From: Cordylochernes scorpioides
Lineage: Eukaryota > Arthropoda > Arachnida > Pseudoscorpiones > Chernetidae
Length of the DNA stretch: 64,000 nucleotides
Assembly: GCA_030710605.1 (NCBI GenBank)
Contig: CP092877.1
Coordinates: 37,186,990 to 37,250,989, forward strand
Direction: 5' to 3'
Position 1 is the stretch's first letter. Every line of letters starts with the position of its first letter. Below, piece after piece: positions 43,937 through 57,109 of this stretch. Position numbers and translations under genes: made by a program. The notes below the pieces were generated by a model. That model was not told where the DNA came from and did no database searches. It worked only from the letters and a program-made list of their open reading frames with translations.

Positions 43937-44347
43937 ATTATAAAGGACTGCGGCGTATGATTATAAAACACTTAAAGTTGCACCGCATAAGTTTCTTTTC
44001 TGTGAAAAATCAATATTTATTTCAAAGAGAAATATTTACTATTTCTAACTTTTTTGGATGAAGTATGAAAGGGTGAAAATATGAAGAGTAATGGCGAACG
44101 GAAAAATAAAAGTGTCCAGGGGCGGGAATCGAACCCACAACCTTCCGCTTACCGGGCAGATGCCATGTCCACTAGGCTACCCTGGACGCCATTACTCTTC
44201 ATATTTTCACCCTTTCCATACTTCATCCAAAAAAGTTAGAAATAGTAAATATTTCTCTTTGAAATAAATATAGATTTTTCACAGAAAAGAAACTTATGCG
44301 GTGCAACTTTAAGTGTTTTATAATCATACGCCGCAGTCCTTTATAAT
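43937..44347. mobile_element. Palindromic element with central tRNA-like sequence
   Basis: Arms 43937-44096 and 44187-44347 are almost perfect inverted repeats (outer ends TATAAAGGACTGCGGCGTAT / ATACGCCGCAGTCCTTTATA) around a tRNA-like core. Absent from copy 1, where the TA run is uninterrupted. A second, partly overlapping version follows to 44620. Confidence 0.8.
44114..44186 (-). tRNA. tRNA-Thr-like (GGT) in palindrome centre
   Basis: The minus strand folds into a complete cloverleaf: acceptor TCCAGGG/CCCTGGA, D arm GCC...GGC, anticodon stem TCTGC/GCGGA with loop CCGGTAA (anticodon GGT), T arm GTGGG-TTCGATT-CCCGC. Position 33 is C instead of T. It is the head of a SINE-like element, so tRNA function is doubtful. 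Confidence 0.55.
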
Positions 44348-44620
44348 GTATTATAAGTTACTTTAAGTATTATTTACGAACGGAAAAATACGTCCGGGGT
44401 AGCCTAGTGGACATGGCATCTACCCGGTAAGCGGAAGGTTGTGGGTTCGATTCCCGCCCCTGGACACTTTTATTTTTCCGTTCGCCATTACTCTTCATAT
44501 TTTCACCCTTTCATACTTCATCCAAAAAAGTTAGAAATAGTAAATATTTCTCTTTGAAATAAATATTGATTTTTCACAGAAAAGAAACTTATGCGGTGCA
44601 ACTTTAAGTGTTTTATATAT
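44348..44620 (+). mobile_element. Second tRNA-headed element
   Basis: Plus-strand tRNA-like sequence at 44393-44465 (acceptor TCCGGGG/CCCTGGA with one G-T pair, T arm intact, anticodon stem TCTAC/GCGGA with one mismatch). A 155-base tail follows that repeats the right arm of the palindrome. Left and right of the tRNA, CGAACGGAAAAATA and TATTTTTCCGTTCG pair. Confidence 0.7.
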
Positions 44621-46340
44621 ATATTAACACAATTTTAAAATCGTACACAATAAACGCAGTCAACGTAAAATCTTTAAGGATTAGTTAAAAATTTGCAAGG
44701 ACTGGCGAAACCAGAGCCAACGGTTGAAAAACCATTGATATCATTCGAATTACAGATGTACCATTTTCAGGAAACTTCTACATGGGGAGAAATCTGGCAT
44801 CCATACAGTAGAAGCAATCTCAAACCTCTACTTACCATGATTATCATAGCCTATATCATGTGTAACTTGTTTGAGTAATACTCTTTTAACCCAAACACAC
44901 ATAAATTCTGCGTAAGTTATAAGTAGAAGCTGAAGTTTGACAATTTTTATCAAATTCAACACCTGTATTAATATAGCCTCTTCCCATTGGATATAAACAA
45001 ATGCCTTACTATTGGAGAATGCTCATTATTTTCGATATATCCTGTGTTTGTGTTCAAATATTCTTTTTAAAACACAAATATTCAACATTGAGAAATAAAA
45101 CAGAGTTAATTCCTTTCATATCAGGATCTGTTTTATTCTGCTGAGAAAACCTTAGTGAAATAACTTAAACTAAGATCATAACATGCAAGTATAAACACGC
45201 TCTAAACCAGTAAAACTTGTAAAAACACGTTCTATTTTTTTTTAGGTAAAATGTTCGAGTTTTTCACAGCTGGCATTGTGGAATTCTACTGACCTCAATT
45301 AGATTATTTGTAGAGATGATCTATAGATAAGGCGTATTTGAGTTTACTTTGATAGTATGATGCAGAAAGGAAGGTAACTCCATCTTTTAGTTTTCCTATA
45401 TGATTCAAGTTTAGCTTTATTGGAATTCTAAATAATTCTTAACTTGAGAATACGGTAGATTTGATTTCTTGAAGCATTTACTTTTAGGTTCTTTGGAAAT
45501 AGATTTTCCCGCTTGTGGGGGCGCAGCCCACATGGTGTCAGTCATTCTCTGGGATGTGACATTTTGACCTGAATCCCAGAAAAATAAGGAAGATCCTTGT
45601 CTAAAGCTATCTGGATTCGTTTGATTCAACATTCTCTGTTCTACGCGTGTATAACAGAGATAGGACTATAGAAAGAGTGTGCCTAAAGTTACTGATGCAA
45701 TTTCTAAGCGGAGACCAAACAGCTTCAATCTTTCGGCTATGAAAATGAGTTGGAAATGAGAAGAAAATACATATCAAGGTTTATATATATATTTAAATGA
45801 CACGCGGAAATGGGGAAAACACCTTAGATTTTTGACTCTTTGTCATACACTTTGGTAATGCATTGGCTTTCCTTGAGACTTTAGAATGTCCTTGGGTTTG
45901 AGAGGCACAAGATTACTGAGTTTTAGGCTCATCGAGGAGGGATTGAATATCAGGTAGAATTATAGCGTCTTTAGCCTAGATTTTTGTCTGAGGGCCTTAT
46001 CCACGAGAGCAAGTCTAGCCTTATGGATTTGATAAGATTGGCTTAATTAAGATAGCATTTAGTGTAGATGGGTAAGATCTATCCATACATTGGGAGGGTT
46101 TTAAAGTAAGATTTTTCCCTCTTGAAACTATTCTGTTTAATCTATTGACATCAGAATGATTGAGATTGGGTTCAGTCCTAGGTACCAAGAATGTTCGATG
46201 CCTCTTGTCTCTGTGAAGATAGTGAATGAAGAACAGACTAAGACTTAGGAAAAATAGTTTCAAAAATATATATCACCACTTGTGTCTATAGTTGCTACAG
46301 TTGTTATATTAATTGATTTAAATCTCCTGGACATTAATTA

Positions 46341-46569
46341 AACAATTAAAAAAGGTTTCCGGAGATGAGTTTCCTTTTTTATATACCGTCTCAAGCTTTC
46401 TGGCATCTCTGCCCTTCTACAGGAGAATATACAATGAATAAAACGCCGTTTAGAATCGAGCAACGTCATTGTATATGTTCTCCTGTAGAAGGGCAGAGAT
46501 GCCCCGAAAGCTTGAGATGGCGTTTAAAATAAAGAGAAACTCATCTCCGGAAACCATTTTTAATTGTTT
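46341..46569. repeat. Fold-back with Penelope-type termini (copy 2)
   Basis: Counterpart of 2430-2659. Here the right motif has an extra C (GCCCCGAAAGCTTGAGATGG) and the arms are closer to each other, with GAGATGG intact. Confidence 0.7.
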
Positions 46570-48178
46570 AAATAGTTGTTCTATCTCCAGGTATCCTAAA
46601 CGATCCCAATTTTACCTGTGGAAGGAAATGCCTGGAGGCATCTAGGCCGTGGGAGCTAAGAAAGAAGCAATCAAGACTTAATCAGATTAGATCATGCTGA
46701 CACTTCCATCAATATCTTGATTGGACTTACTCAACTTGACAATCTCTGATGGACGGGATCACAGACATCCATTAGCACCTGTAATGCCGAAAATACTTCT
46801 TTTACTGAATCTGACGGCTTCTTCGTTCTCCTGGCTGTTGGATAACTCTATGATATATAATAAACTTAACTTAGGATAGCTTTAAAACTTAACTTAATAA
46901 ATTTTTTTTTAATGAGAAAAAGAGAGAGCTTTCTTGACTTAAAACATTAATGTTTCTTTCTGAATATAGAGCAATCCATGAATTGATTTGAATCTTCTTT
47001 TTATTTCAAATACCATCTCAAGCTTTCGGGAATCTCTGCCCTTCCTGTGTTTCTAATAGACCTCTTTTATGAAATTATTTCTGGAATTTTACGTGTGATT
47101 TGACAAATTGAGTAACTATCAAATTTGGATGGAACTGTTTAGGAATTCCGTTTGTAAAAATAGTGCGAATTGTAAAATTATCATTATAAATGGATTGATG
47201 CAGATGTTTCTCATTATAATAGCTTTTTCTTCGCCAATTATTGTTGCAAATATATCCTTGGTAAATATGTAGACATCATGTAGTGTCATAACCTCCTCAT
47301 CCCATGATTATAATGATCTGTACCATGGATATGGAACGTTTTTATACACAACTATGGTGTCAGAATTAGATGGGAATGTTAATAATTCTTTCTAGAAACT
47401 TGACAATGAAGGCCACGTAGAATTTTCTATGGTATTGACGTAGAGGTCCGAACATGTTATCAGATCTTACTCAGCTGCCGTATGCCCTTAAGAGGAAACT
47501 TAATTATCCTGGACATCTGACGTCAATGGCCTACAGTTATCAGCTTCACACTTCACTCTTTCTCCTCTTTTTGGGAGAAAGGGATTTGGAAGATAGGCTT
47601 TGACTAAAGACGCTTTATACTTGAGAGAATATCCTAGGTTGAAAGTAGACAAACTTATAATTATATGATTGCATTTGCACGCTATCTTGTTATAAGAAAT
47701 TTAAGCTATTTTGAATATTTAATAATAAGTTATTTTAAGCTATTTTATTCTTATAATTAATTTATATAAAGGAATGTAACTTATAAAAAAATTGATAGCA
47801 GTTTATAAAATAGCCGAAGATATCAGTAACTTAACACTATCTGAAGCGATACGTTTCATTATGCAACTCATATATGCAACTATGTTATTCTGCGCGCAAG
47901 CGTCCTTTACGGAATTTATAGATTTTCAGTTGAAATATATATTCAAAATTGATAACACGCAGACCTATAACTTATATTGATAGATTTCCTAAATACCCTT
48001 AAACCAGTTGCCTTCGAAAATGTACATCATATAAGAAAAAGAATAAAATACAATAGTGAAGCTGTCTGTAGATTAATTTGATCAAACCACTGAGAAGGTT
48101 CACTACTGATGAGCTAATAGTTTCTATTGAAATACATTATAATAATTAAATTTATAAATTTAATTGCCATCTATCGAT

Positions 48179-48309
48179 ATAATTTGTGACAACTAAATTT
48201 TACTGGAAATGATTTTCTTTTCAATAATTACCTTCAAATATTATCTTTACAGAGATGTAATTATTGAAAAGAAACACATTGCCAGTAAATTTAATTGTTA
48301 CAAATTATA
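48179..48309. mobile_element. Miniature inverted-repeat element (copy 2)
   Basis: Counterpart of 4280-4410. Confidence 0.65.
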
Positions 48310-48413
48310 AAAACATTGTCAATGCGTATATATAAGATCTTCGGAGATAGTTTCAATGATTAATAATAAGATAAATTCTGAATATAGAGCAATCCATAAT
48401 AAATATATTTTTC

Positions 48414-48496
48414 AAAAATAAGGCTTATTTTGGATTGTAATAAGAATATCGGATTAATAAATAATCTTATTATAATCCAAAATAAGCCTTATTTTT
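48414..48496. mobile_element. Palindromic insertion, copy 2 only
   Basis: AAAAATAAGGCTTATTTTGG pairs with CCAAAATAAGCCTTATTTTT around a short AT core. Copy 1 lacks it at about 4465. The adjoining TCTGAATATAGAGCAATCCAT (from 48376) matches 3058-3078. Confidence 0.75.
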
Positions 48497-48757
48497 AAAA
48501 TAAAGATAAATGTATCAAAAATTGTGTGTCTACAATTTCTTTACTATATCACAAACATCTTATGAAATATTTCTCGTAATATAAAAAAAAAAAATGCAAA
48601 AAATGTAATATAAAGAATTTTAAATATATATATATAATCACCTCTTAGCTTTTAAAACTTTTTATTCAAGTTTTCAGGATCTCTTTTATGAAAACATTCA
48701 ATAATTCTTAATAATAAATACGTTACATTTTATCGTACTTAGAATTATTGAATGTTC

Positions 48758-49010
48758 TGATATACACACACATACAGCTTTATTAAGACCACTGATCTTA
48801 TACATATTCACCACAGGAGGAAGCATAGATGGAGCTTCTATACTCCAGGCATGGCAGAACCCAACAGCCTCCAGGTTTAACACATGTCCAGTGGCCACAG
48901 AATCCACTGTGCATAGGTTAGCGTATCACTAAAAAGGCGAGTGTGGAATCAGCCGCGTTTTAGTCTTCGCTTTCCTCATCCAAATGGACCTCGTTGATAA
49001 AAAAAAAAAA
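48758..49010 (-). repeat. Dispersed ~260-bp repeat (copy 2)
   Basis: Counterpart of 4680-4940. Confidence 0.6.
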
Positions 49011-49714
49011 AAGATTCCGAACGCTTATATGAAAAAAAGTATTGAAAAGTTTTAGATTTATATCACGGTGTAATTTTTGTGCGTAAATTTCTATGTTACC
49101 TACTGTCATACGGTAGGCAGAGATAAATGAAGGGATAATGCTGGACGCCTTATTAACACAGATTCAAACAGATCACACAGAGGTATAGAATTATTATTTT
49201 AATTCTCCATATAGAGACTCAGAGATTTCATTGGAGATTTCAAATCAAGATTCAACAATCAGTTCCGTCCAGAATGGAGGAAACTAGATTGGAACAAGAG
49301 CAATGTGGGCAAAAAGTGGTGATGACATATATGGACAAGGTATCGAAGGTGCCAAGACATTCCTCGTGGACTGATTGGACCTGCAGGACAAGATTCTGTT
49401 GTCACCATTCATCTATCCCATGACACATGTAGAGTCCAAGAAATACTCTTCAAAAATTGGTCTATCCTGGAAATGGTTTCTTTCTGGAATTCGGGCTATA
49501 TCAGGCCTTTTTAAAAAAAATTACATAGGTAATCATTCATATAAAGTTCTATACTTTATGTGTCAAGCATTGCAATAAGACAAAATTTCAAAAAAGAATT
49601 GCAATAAGACAATGCCAAAATATCTCTTTTTTTTCAAGTTACCTTGAGAAATGAAAGATACCTGTATAATAGTATGCACACCGAATATTTACACATATAA
49701 TAATTTAATAGCAA

Positions 49715-50048
49715 CAGAATTTACTGTCATTTAATGTAGACAATGACAATTAAAATAATTTTGACATCTTGTCAATACATGCAAAAATGCACAGTCTACA
49801 CTAGTTATATTATAATTATATACATATATATGAGACACTATGTACAATGAATATGGCGCCTCTGCTAACGCTGCAGAGTTTGGTGGAGAATCGTCAGCGG
49901 GTCTCCAGCGACACCACGTATTTCGCGATCTACAAAGAATACGTAGATCGCATGCTTGGCCGCTGAAGAGATGGTGATAGCGTGGTCCTCGAGACCAACT
50001 GGAAAGATCCAGGACTGCAGGTCCGGCCGATGATGGGGAGAGTCCAAC
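49715..50048 (-). mobile_element. LINE 3' end (copy 2)
   Basis: Counterpart of 5735-6070. The reading frame keeps SSAAKHAIYVFFVDREIRGV, with K where copy 1 has M, closer to the family. Confidence 0.65.
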
Positions 50049-50749
50049 GTTTTAAATCAATAAATATGATATAAATAAAACAAACCTCGATAACCTAATT
50101 AATTTTTCCGCACAGTTCCAGTTTAGGTAACGCCGAAAAATTGTCTCGAACCAGCCCACTCTCTCCGCCTCAAAAACGTGGAAGTATTCAGTATATAAAC
50201 AGAAAAGTCGATAAAGCTTTAAACACATTATTTATTAATATTTATTCACTCTACAAATATCAATTAATTTTTATTTTATTTCGACTTAGAGCGCTATATC
50301 CCCTAGGGACACTTGCACTTTAAAGGTAAACTAAACATAGAAAGAAAAGAAAGATATTCGAAATATGTACAAGAATTAGTATGCAATTTAGTTAGATGAA
50401 AATAAAAAAAAATATCAACACAATTTAAATATGTACAAAGGGTTGGTATGCAAATTTAGTTAAATGATACCAATTTTAAAGTAGTGTATTCGAGGAATGC
50501 AATTTACACATTGAATAATTTTTTTATTAATTTTGATTATTTTTTTACTCCTAAAATTGCGTCTCTCTCTTATTTTATGTAAATAAAGTTGAATTTGTAA
50601 TGATCAAACTAAATTGTTATGCCATTCTGAGTTCGTCTTACCAATTTCGAAAAGAGGAAACAATGAAAATATATAGCGTAGTAGAAAGTTCTAAGAGAAA
50701 TCGCTCCTTAAAACATAACTACTCTTGGCCTTTCCTGGAGGTGGTCTTT

Positions 50750-50990
50750 CAATAGAGGTTGATTCAGGTAAAGTTTTATTTAAGATCGATACTATAGGGA
50801 GGATGTACCAAAACTTCTCAAACAAGTTTTCTTAAAGTTTCTATAGTGTGTTTGGCCGTGTATGGATGAGCGTTGTCATGGTGGAAAAGGACACCATGTG
50901 TAAGCTTTCCTGGTCTTTTCATACGTATAGCTTCCCGGACTGGATCAATAAGCATATTAGAGTATTATTCTGAATTAATTGTACATTTTC
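50750..50990 (-). pseudogene. mariner transposase fragment (copy 2)
   Basis: Counterpart of 6770-7010, carrying the same HDNAHP motif and the same disabling stops. Confidence 0.7.
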
Positions 50991-51354
50991 ATCCAAATAA
51001 TCAATGTTTATTATTAATAATTATGAAAAAGATCTCTCCTTAGAGAATTTCAGCAATTCCTACACGGCAGGAGAAGTGTGTGTAACATACCTCTCTGGTG
51101 CGCCACGTGTCAAATTTACAAGGCCAATCATCCGTTTAACCTCATACATGTATAGATTGGGATCTTGCCATAATTACATTGTGCTCTGCTGCTAATTAAT
51201 TACCTCATTATCAGCTCCATTAAGTTCGATAGAATATCGAAGTTTTCCTTCCTCAGACCTTACAAACTGGAAGAGAAGAGAAAAAAAAACTACTTGAGAC
51301 AAAACCTTCGAAATTTCAAGATAGGATCGATATTTCACGCATTTAAACTCTGCT

Positions 51355-51693
51355 AATTAAATAATTAAAAACACTTTCTAGAGATGAGTTTTCTTTTTAT
51401 TTTAAAACTGTCTCAAGCTTTCGGGCATCTTTGCCCTTCTACAGGAGAACTTAAATAAAAGAATAAAACGCCGCCTGATGCCAAACGATCACAAAAATCT
51501 GAAAACTATTACAATATCCCAATGTATATATGTGTGTATATAGATTTGTAATAGTTTGGCATCAAGCGGCGTTTTATTCGTTTCATATATTTTCTCCCGT
51601 AGAAGGGCAGAGATGCCCGAAAGCTTGAGACTACTTAAATAAAATAAAAAGAAACTCATATCCAGAAAGTTTTTTAATTATTTAATTAATTTT
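51355..51693. repeat. Fold-back with Penelope-type termini (copy 2)
   Basis: Counterpart of 7378-7712. Confidence 0.65.
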
Positions 51694-52072
51694 CAGGAGA
51701 TTTAAATTGATTGATACATTTAATCACAACAATTACTCATTGTTCTATAGAGAATATAATACATGGCGAGGTCTTGCAATAGAAACCTAGATTTTTATAG
51801 TCGTTTGAAGAAATAGCACCTACTAGATGTATCTAAAATTTAACAAAGCATCGCCAGGTGCTAAGAGCAAAGAAACAAGCTACGTGAGCGATCTAATTGA
51901 AACATTGTTGCTCATATCAGGCTAGAATATCCTTTATTACCCATTTCATCAAAAAACAACGCTACTATCCCGATTTTCCGCAGCTGTTGATTTTTCCCTA
52001 TCGTTTATATTCATCATTATTCTTGCTGCAAGCCAACTGGATACCTTTCGACTTTATTTACCAAAGAATTAT

Positions 52073-52205
52073 CCCTAGTACACGTGGCACAGGCAATGAT
52101 AATGATGGAGGGTAGTAGATGGCGACTGTTTTTACTGTAAGTACACCACATGTCTATACATGTGAAAAATCAGTTCGAAGTCTGCACTTACAAATGTGCC
52201 AGAGC
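52073..52205 (-). repeat. SINE 3' body, antisense (copy 2)
   Basis: Counterpart of 8096-8232. AATTATCCCTAGTACACG is complete here where copy 1 has GGATAACTAGTACACG. Confidence 0.65.
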
Positions 52206-52414
52206 GCCATTTTCTAAATTCTCAGAATCCTCACTTAGTCTAATTAACCCATTTTGTTGATTCTGTCTCTAACGTAACTTACTGGGGTATTTGAAGGTGT
52301 CGTAGGGTGACAAAGTCTTGCTGGCGACATCTCATCCGGAAAGGATGTTGATTGACAGGAAGCGCGGGTATATACAACAGATCTTTCCCACATCTCTGGG
52401 GTAGCTTACACATG

Positions 52415-52770
52415 GAAGATGTAGTGGACATTTGATGGATGTCTGTCCTGGACATCTGTTCTAAGTATGTAGCGTCTGTTCTCTTAACATTTAGTATCTG
52501 TTATAAACATTCAGTGCCTAATGTGAATGTGCATTGTCTATCCTGAAGATGACGCATTTATTCTGAAAATTTAGTGCCTATCCTCTCTGAATATGTGCCT
52601 ATCCTAACATATCGTATTTTTGTTGAGAATATAGTGCTTTACCTGAGCATATAGTGCCTATTGTGAACGTGCAATGCCCATCCTGAAGATGAGGCATTTG
52701 TTCTGAACATCCTATCCTCTCTAAACATGCGCCTATACCGAGCATCTTGTATTTCGTATTTATACACCTC
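52415..52770. repeat. Degenerate short tandem array (copy 2)
   Basis: Counterpart of 8430-8790. Confidence 0.55.
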
Positions 52771-53019
52771 ATTCTGGCTACATCTCTATCTAGCGATACA
52801 ACATTCACAAAAAAAGGTTAAATAGTTAGTTATTGAACTAATTTTTATATCTTAAGAATAACCTATATGGATGTGTGTCTACAGCAACCTACATTTAAGA
52901 TGTCTTTTGATGATTTATTCCATAGTTTTGGTAAACAAACGTCCATTGGCCCTTTATTTTTAACATCATAATTCTAATGTCAAGTTTAAGCTTCAAATTG
53001 CGTTAACCGTGGTGAAATA

Positions 53020-53222
53020 TGAGGTTGTCCCAAAAGTTCGTGTTTTTCTTAAAATATTGTTTTTCTTATTAATTGGCGAATAATATTATTACGGCGAATA
53101 CATAATATAATACATAATACAATTACTTTATACATAATACAAAGACATCATACATAACGGCGAATACTATTGGTATTTCAAGTTTGTTGAAAGTTTATTT
53201 ACGAACTTTTGGGACAACCTTG
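53020..53222. mobile_element. mariner-type miniature element (copy 2)
   Basis: Both ends are good here (TGAGGTTGTCCCAAAAG and CTTTTGGGACAACCTTG before TA). Confidence 0.75.
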
Positions 53223-53490
53223 TAACAACGGAAATATGCTTATAACATTAAATCTTGATTTCAAGTGACTTCGTTGAAGTTTCTGTGTTATAACGAGGTT
53301 CCAACTCTGTAGTGAAACCTCTCGGGAGAGACCATCTCCTCTGAACGACTATCTTTGTATACAATCAAACCTAATCCAATTCTCAATGGAGAGAGAGAGA
53401 AGAAAGAAGGATCAATGTTATTTATAAAATCTCTAATGGGAGGTTCTACTGCAATATCAAGTTGTTTGACCTACAAATAATAAACAATAT

Positions 53491-53787
53491 GTGAGTCGGT
53501 GGAAGTCTTGACCATTGGTTTTCGACCGCTACGACCCAGGATCGAATCCCGCATTGGGCACTTTTTTTCTAATTAAAAAAATTCTCCAATGGCTCCCGAT
53601 TCTTAAAAGAAAGTCTCACCAGCAAGTGCAAGTAACCAAACGAGGACTCTGGCACATTTGTAAGTGCAAAAGTCAAACTGCTTTCCGCATGTGTAGACAT
53701 GTGGTACACTTACAGTAAAAGCAGTCGCTAACTACCATGATTATAATGGCTTGTACCACGTGTACACTAGGGATAATAAAAATATAA
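53491..53787 (+). mobile_element. tRNA-derived SINE (copy 2)
   Basis: Counterpart of 9508-9800; the B-box region reads GGATCGAATCCCGC, one base better than in copy 1. Confidence 0.7.
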
Positions 53788-54835
53788 ATAATCATTGAAG
53801 AAATCTAATACACATCAAGTATAGCGGAAGAAATATCAGCAAAGTAGTCCATAATTGAATTTCCAACAAAGGAACGCAACAGGGCGTTGTCTCTAACAAT
53901 TGCAACAAAACCAGAAACCATCGCTTAGCATAATCAACTATCCTTACCTCAATAACTTCATTTGAATTGCATCTAATAAATTAATAAGCGCACTATGTTA
54001 ATTATATAATTAATTAATAGAAGTTTTGATTGACATTGAGGGCGATTACAGAAGCAAGATAGATATAGGTGGGGGAGTTGAGGCATTTTCAATTAAGAGC
54101 AGGTGAAAGGGTGGCATAATTGTCCCTTTCTTCAAGTTAATCCGTTATTAGGTTCTAGCTTGATGAAAAAATGGTCTGATACTTTAAAATAGACTGACCT
54201 GAATCCTACTATTTTCTGGGAAGTTTGTAATTAAATTCTATGATGGAACAATAACTTGGAAGATGAAAGAGATTTAAAAGAGATCTTGAAGAAATAAGGA
54301 AGCTTGTCCCTGATGTAATTCTATGAAATATAATTATTATTTTTGACCATTGACTAGTGACTATTAGTAAAATCGTCTGATAATTTTTAACAATGAGACA
54401 GGTAAATATTTAGTTTTGAATAATAGTTGTTAAGTATTTGTGTTAATCATCTCTTTAATTATATCTCTATAATAATCTTTTTTCTCCAGGAACCCGGGTT
54501 ATAAATATCTCTCACTTTGTTTTAATTGTTTTATTTTTTTAACAAATATTATAAATCTACCTCTAATAAGTGACCTATCTCTGATGAATGATAACCTTTT
54601 TCAATGATATTCTAGATATATTCAAAAATGATCTGACATAATCTAACCTCCATTGAGAGACCATCCCTAGGAACGACCAGGAATATTCTTGAATTATTAG
54701 AAAATCTCTTATGAGAAGTATACGTGTATTTTAAATAAGCATTATACGTAATAAATATGACATTTAATATATTTTAAATAAGTAAATAACTATGATTGAT
54801 CGTAATACACAAACTGTTTATTTTATTTCACAATA

Positions 54836-55212
54836 CAGTGATAGACAAAACATAAGGAATTTTCATATTTCAATCATAAACCATTATTTCTTTGCTTATA
54901 TACCGGGATATTTCCCATTCATATAAATCCGAACGTTCTCCTGATATACATATATAAAATAAATATAAAATTAATAAATATACAGTAGAACCTCCATGTA
55001 AAGGACATCACCTAATTGCAGAGCCAAAGTGTCCTTTAGGGAGAGGTTTCCTCTTACCGGAGAGTTGCTAAATTGTAAAAATGGTAATTTTGCTAATGAA
55101 AACTGTCCTTTGTGGAGAGGTGTCCGCTAGCGATGTGTCCCCTATAAAGGGAGTTTCTACTGTATATATACATGCTTAAAAATACAACTTCCTTAAGTTT
55201 TGTCCATGAGTG
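54836..55212. mobile_element. Tc1-like element with nested Tigger-like insert (copy 2)
   Basis: Counterpart of 10867-11243. The nested element is 54983-55162, flanked by TA. The right end CTTAAGTTTTGTCCATGAGTG is better preserved here. Confidence 0.65.
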
Positions 55213-55839
55213 TAAATTGGATTTGGCCATTATAAAAACGACATTTACCATGAAACGAATGATAGATGGAAAAGAAAATGAGGATATGTCATGATGGACA
55301 TATATATATATGTTGTAATGTAGTGTTGTTATCCTGTTGGATGAATGAAGTGTGACATGTTGGTTGCAGTCGTGGTGGCCACAATGTTTAGAGTGGGTTC
55401 AGGCGTGATTGGGATTGCACAAAAGGACGAGGCATGTTGGATGTCACCATAGAGATGGCGAGAGACCAAGTGAAGGCGACGCCAGTCAAGGCAGGTCTGT
55501 GTAGGGGGGGTCTGTCAATCATCGTGTTTCAAAGCGGACCGATCTGTTTGAGCAAGAAGGGGCACACCTGGTACCCCGACATGTTTTTCGGACCTTTTTA
55601 CTCTCCTGGCGCCTGCTGTCACTAAATCGAATTTTATTTTTGTCGTTTTGGTAATTACTATACCAGTAATATACTGGTAATAACTATATAACACGTGTGG
55701 ATATAAGTATATATTGGAATATATTACAACATATATATATATATGACGCATGGTAATGTGTAAAGAGAGATTTATGTTTATTCTTTAACACTATCTCCTA
55801 ACTCATGTTTTACTATCCAAACTGGATGGTTAGACTAGG

Positions 55840-56600
55840 GCTATACATCGCTATGCCATTGCAGCCAGAATTGTCTGAATTGTTATAGAAGCTGATCTAG
55901 AGAAGGCCAAGAGGTCTCAGGAGACGATGCATTTATATCATGTAGAATTGGTCGCTCACGGGAGGTTTTGATGAAATACGTTAACTGATCCTTCTAGAAC
56001 TGCGGCTCGCGAGCCATATGCGGCTCGCGAGCCATATGCGGCTCATTGGGCGTTAGCTGCGGCTCTTTATATAGTTCCATACGTAAATATTATTTATGCG
56101 AGTATACATCGCTATGCCATTGCAGCCAGAATTGTCTGAATTGTTATAGAAGCTGATCTAGTGAAGGCCAAGAGGTCTCAGGAGACGATGCATTTATATC
56201 ATGTAGAATTGGTCGCTCACGGGAGGTTTTGATGAAATACGTTAACTGATCCTTCTAGAACTGCGGCTCGCGAGCCATATGCGGCTCATTGGGTGTGAAG
56301 CTGCGGCTCTTTATATAGTTCCATACGCAAATATTATTTATGCGAGTACTAATTATTGTTGGTAAGGAAAAAATTGTGGCTTTTTAGAAACTTTGAAATT
56401 TTGTAAATTGTAATTTCGACTCAAAAGATTTCCGACCCCTGGTCTAGTGCTATATATCGGTATGCCATTGCAACCAGGATGGTCTGAATTGTTATAGAAG
56501 CTATTATAGAGAGGGCCAAGAGGTCTCAAGAGACGATGCATCTATATCATGTAGAATTAGTCGCTCACGGGAGGTTTTGATGTAAAACGTTAACTGAGTC
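55840..56600. repeat. Tandem repeat, three units (copy 2)
   Basis: Unit starts at about 55850, 56105 and 56452. The extra unit carries a truncated hAT-like part (56040-56103), and an internal duplication of GCGGCTCGCGAGCCATAT occurs near 56003-56040. Confidence 0.75.
56259..56442. mobile_element. hAT-like miniature element (copy 2)
   Basis: Counterpart of 12047-12230. Confidence 0.6.
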
Positions 56601-56664
56601 TTGTAGATGATTCTATATATATATATATATATATATGAAAATTTTGCCGGGAGGAAATTGATCT

Positions 56665-57071
56665 AAAGAGACATGGGTCGCCTCTCCCGTCAAAATAGAC
56701 GTCTAAAACCAGACGCCATCTATTGACCGTCGCCGCAACTAGCGGCCTCGGGTCGGTGACAAAGCCACAATACCAGCTTTCAAACTGAAAAGCCATAAAT
56801 ATGGCCCAGCCACTTTGCCGGCTAAACACCTCTTTAGCAGATTGTCAAGATTCCATTAGATCCCGTGTGGATCTCATGGAATAAAGTCCGCCCTAGACTG
56901 ACGAGGGCCATTAGCCCGAAACCATGGTCTCTAGGTGGACGCTTTTCAGTTTGCCAAAGCTGGTGTTGTGGCTTTGTCACCGACCCGAGGCCACTAGTTG
57001 CGGCGACGGTCAATAGATGGCGTTTGGTATTAGACGTCTATTTTGACGGGAGAGGCGACCCTTGTCTCTTT
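56665..57071. mobile_element. Fold-back transposon next to SRF exon (copy 2)
   Basis: Counterpart of 12446-12852, ending 38 bases before the exon. The arms differ from copy 1 at several positions (for example ACATGGGTCGCC in the left arm). Confidence 0.75.
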
Positions 57072-57109
57072 ATATATATATGTGGTAGATACAATGCAAC
57101 ACTGTGCAG

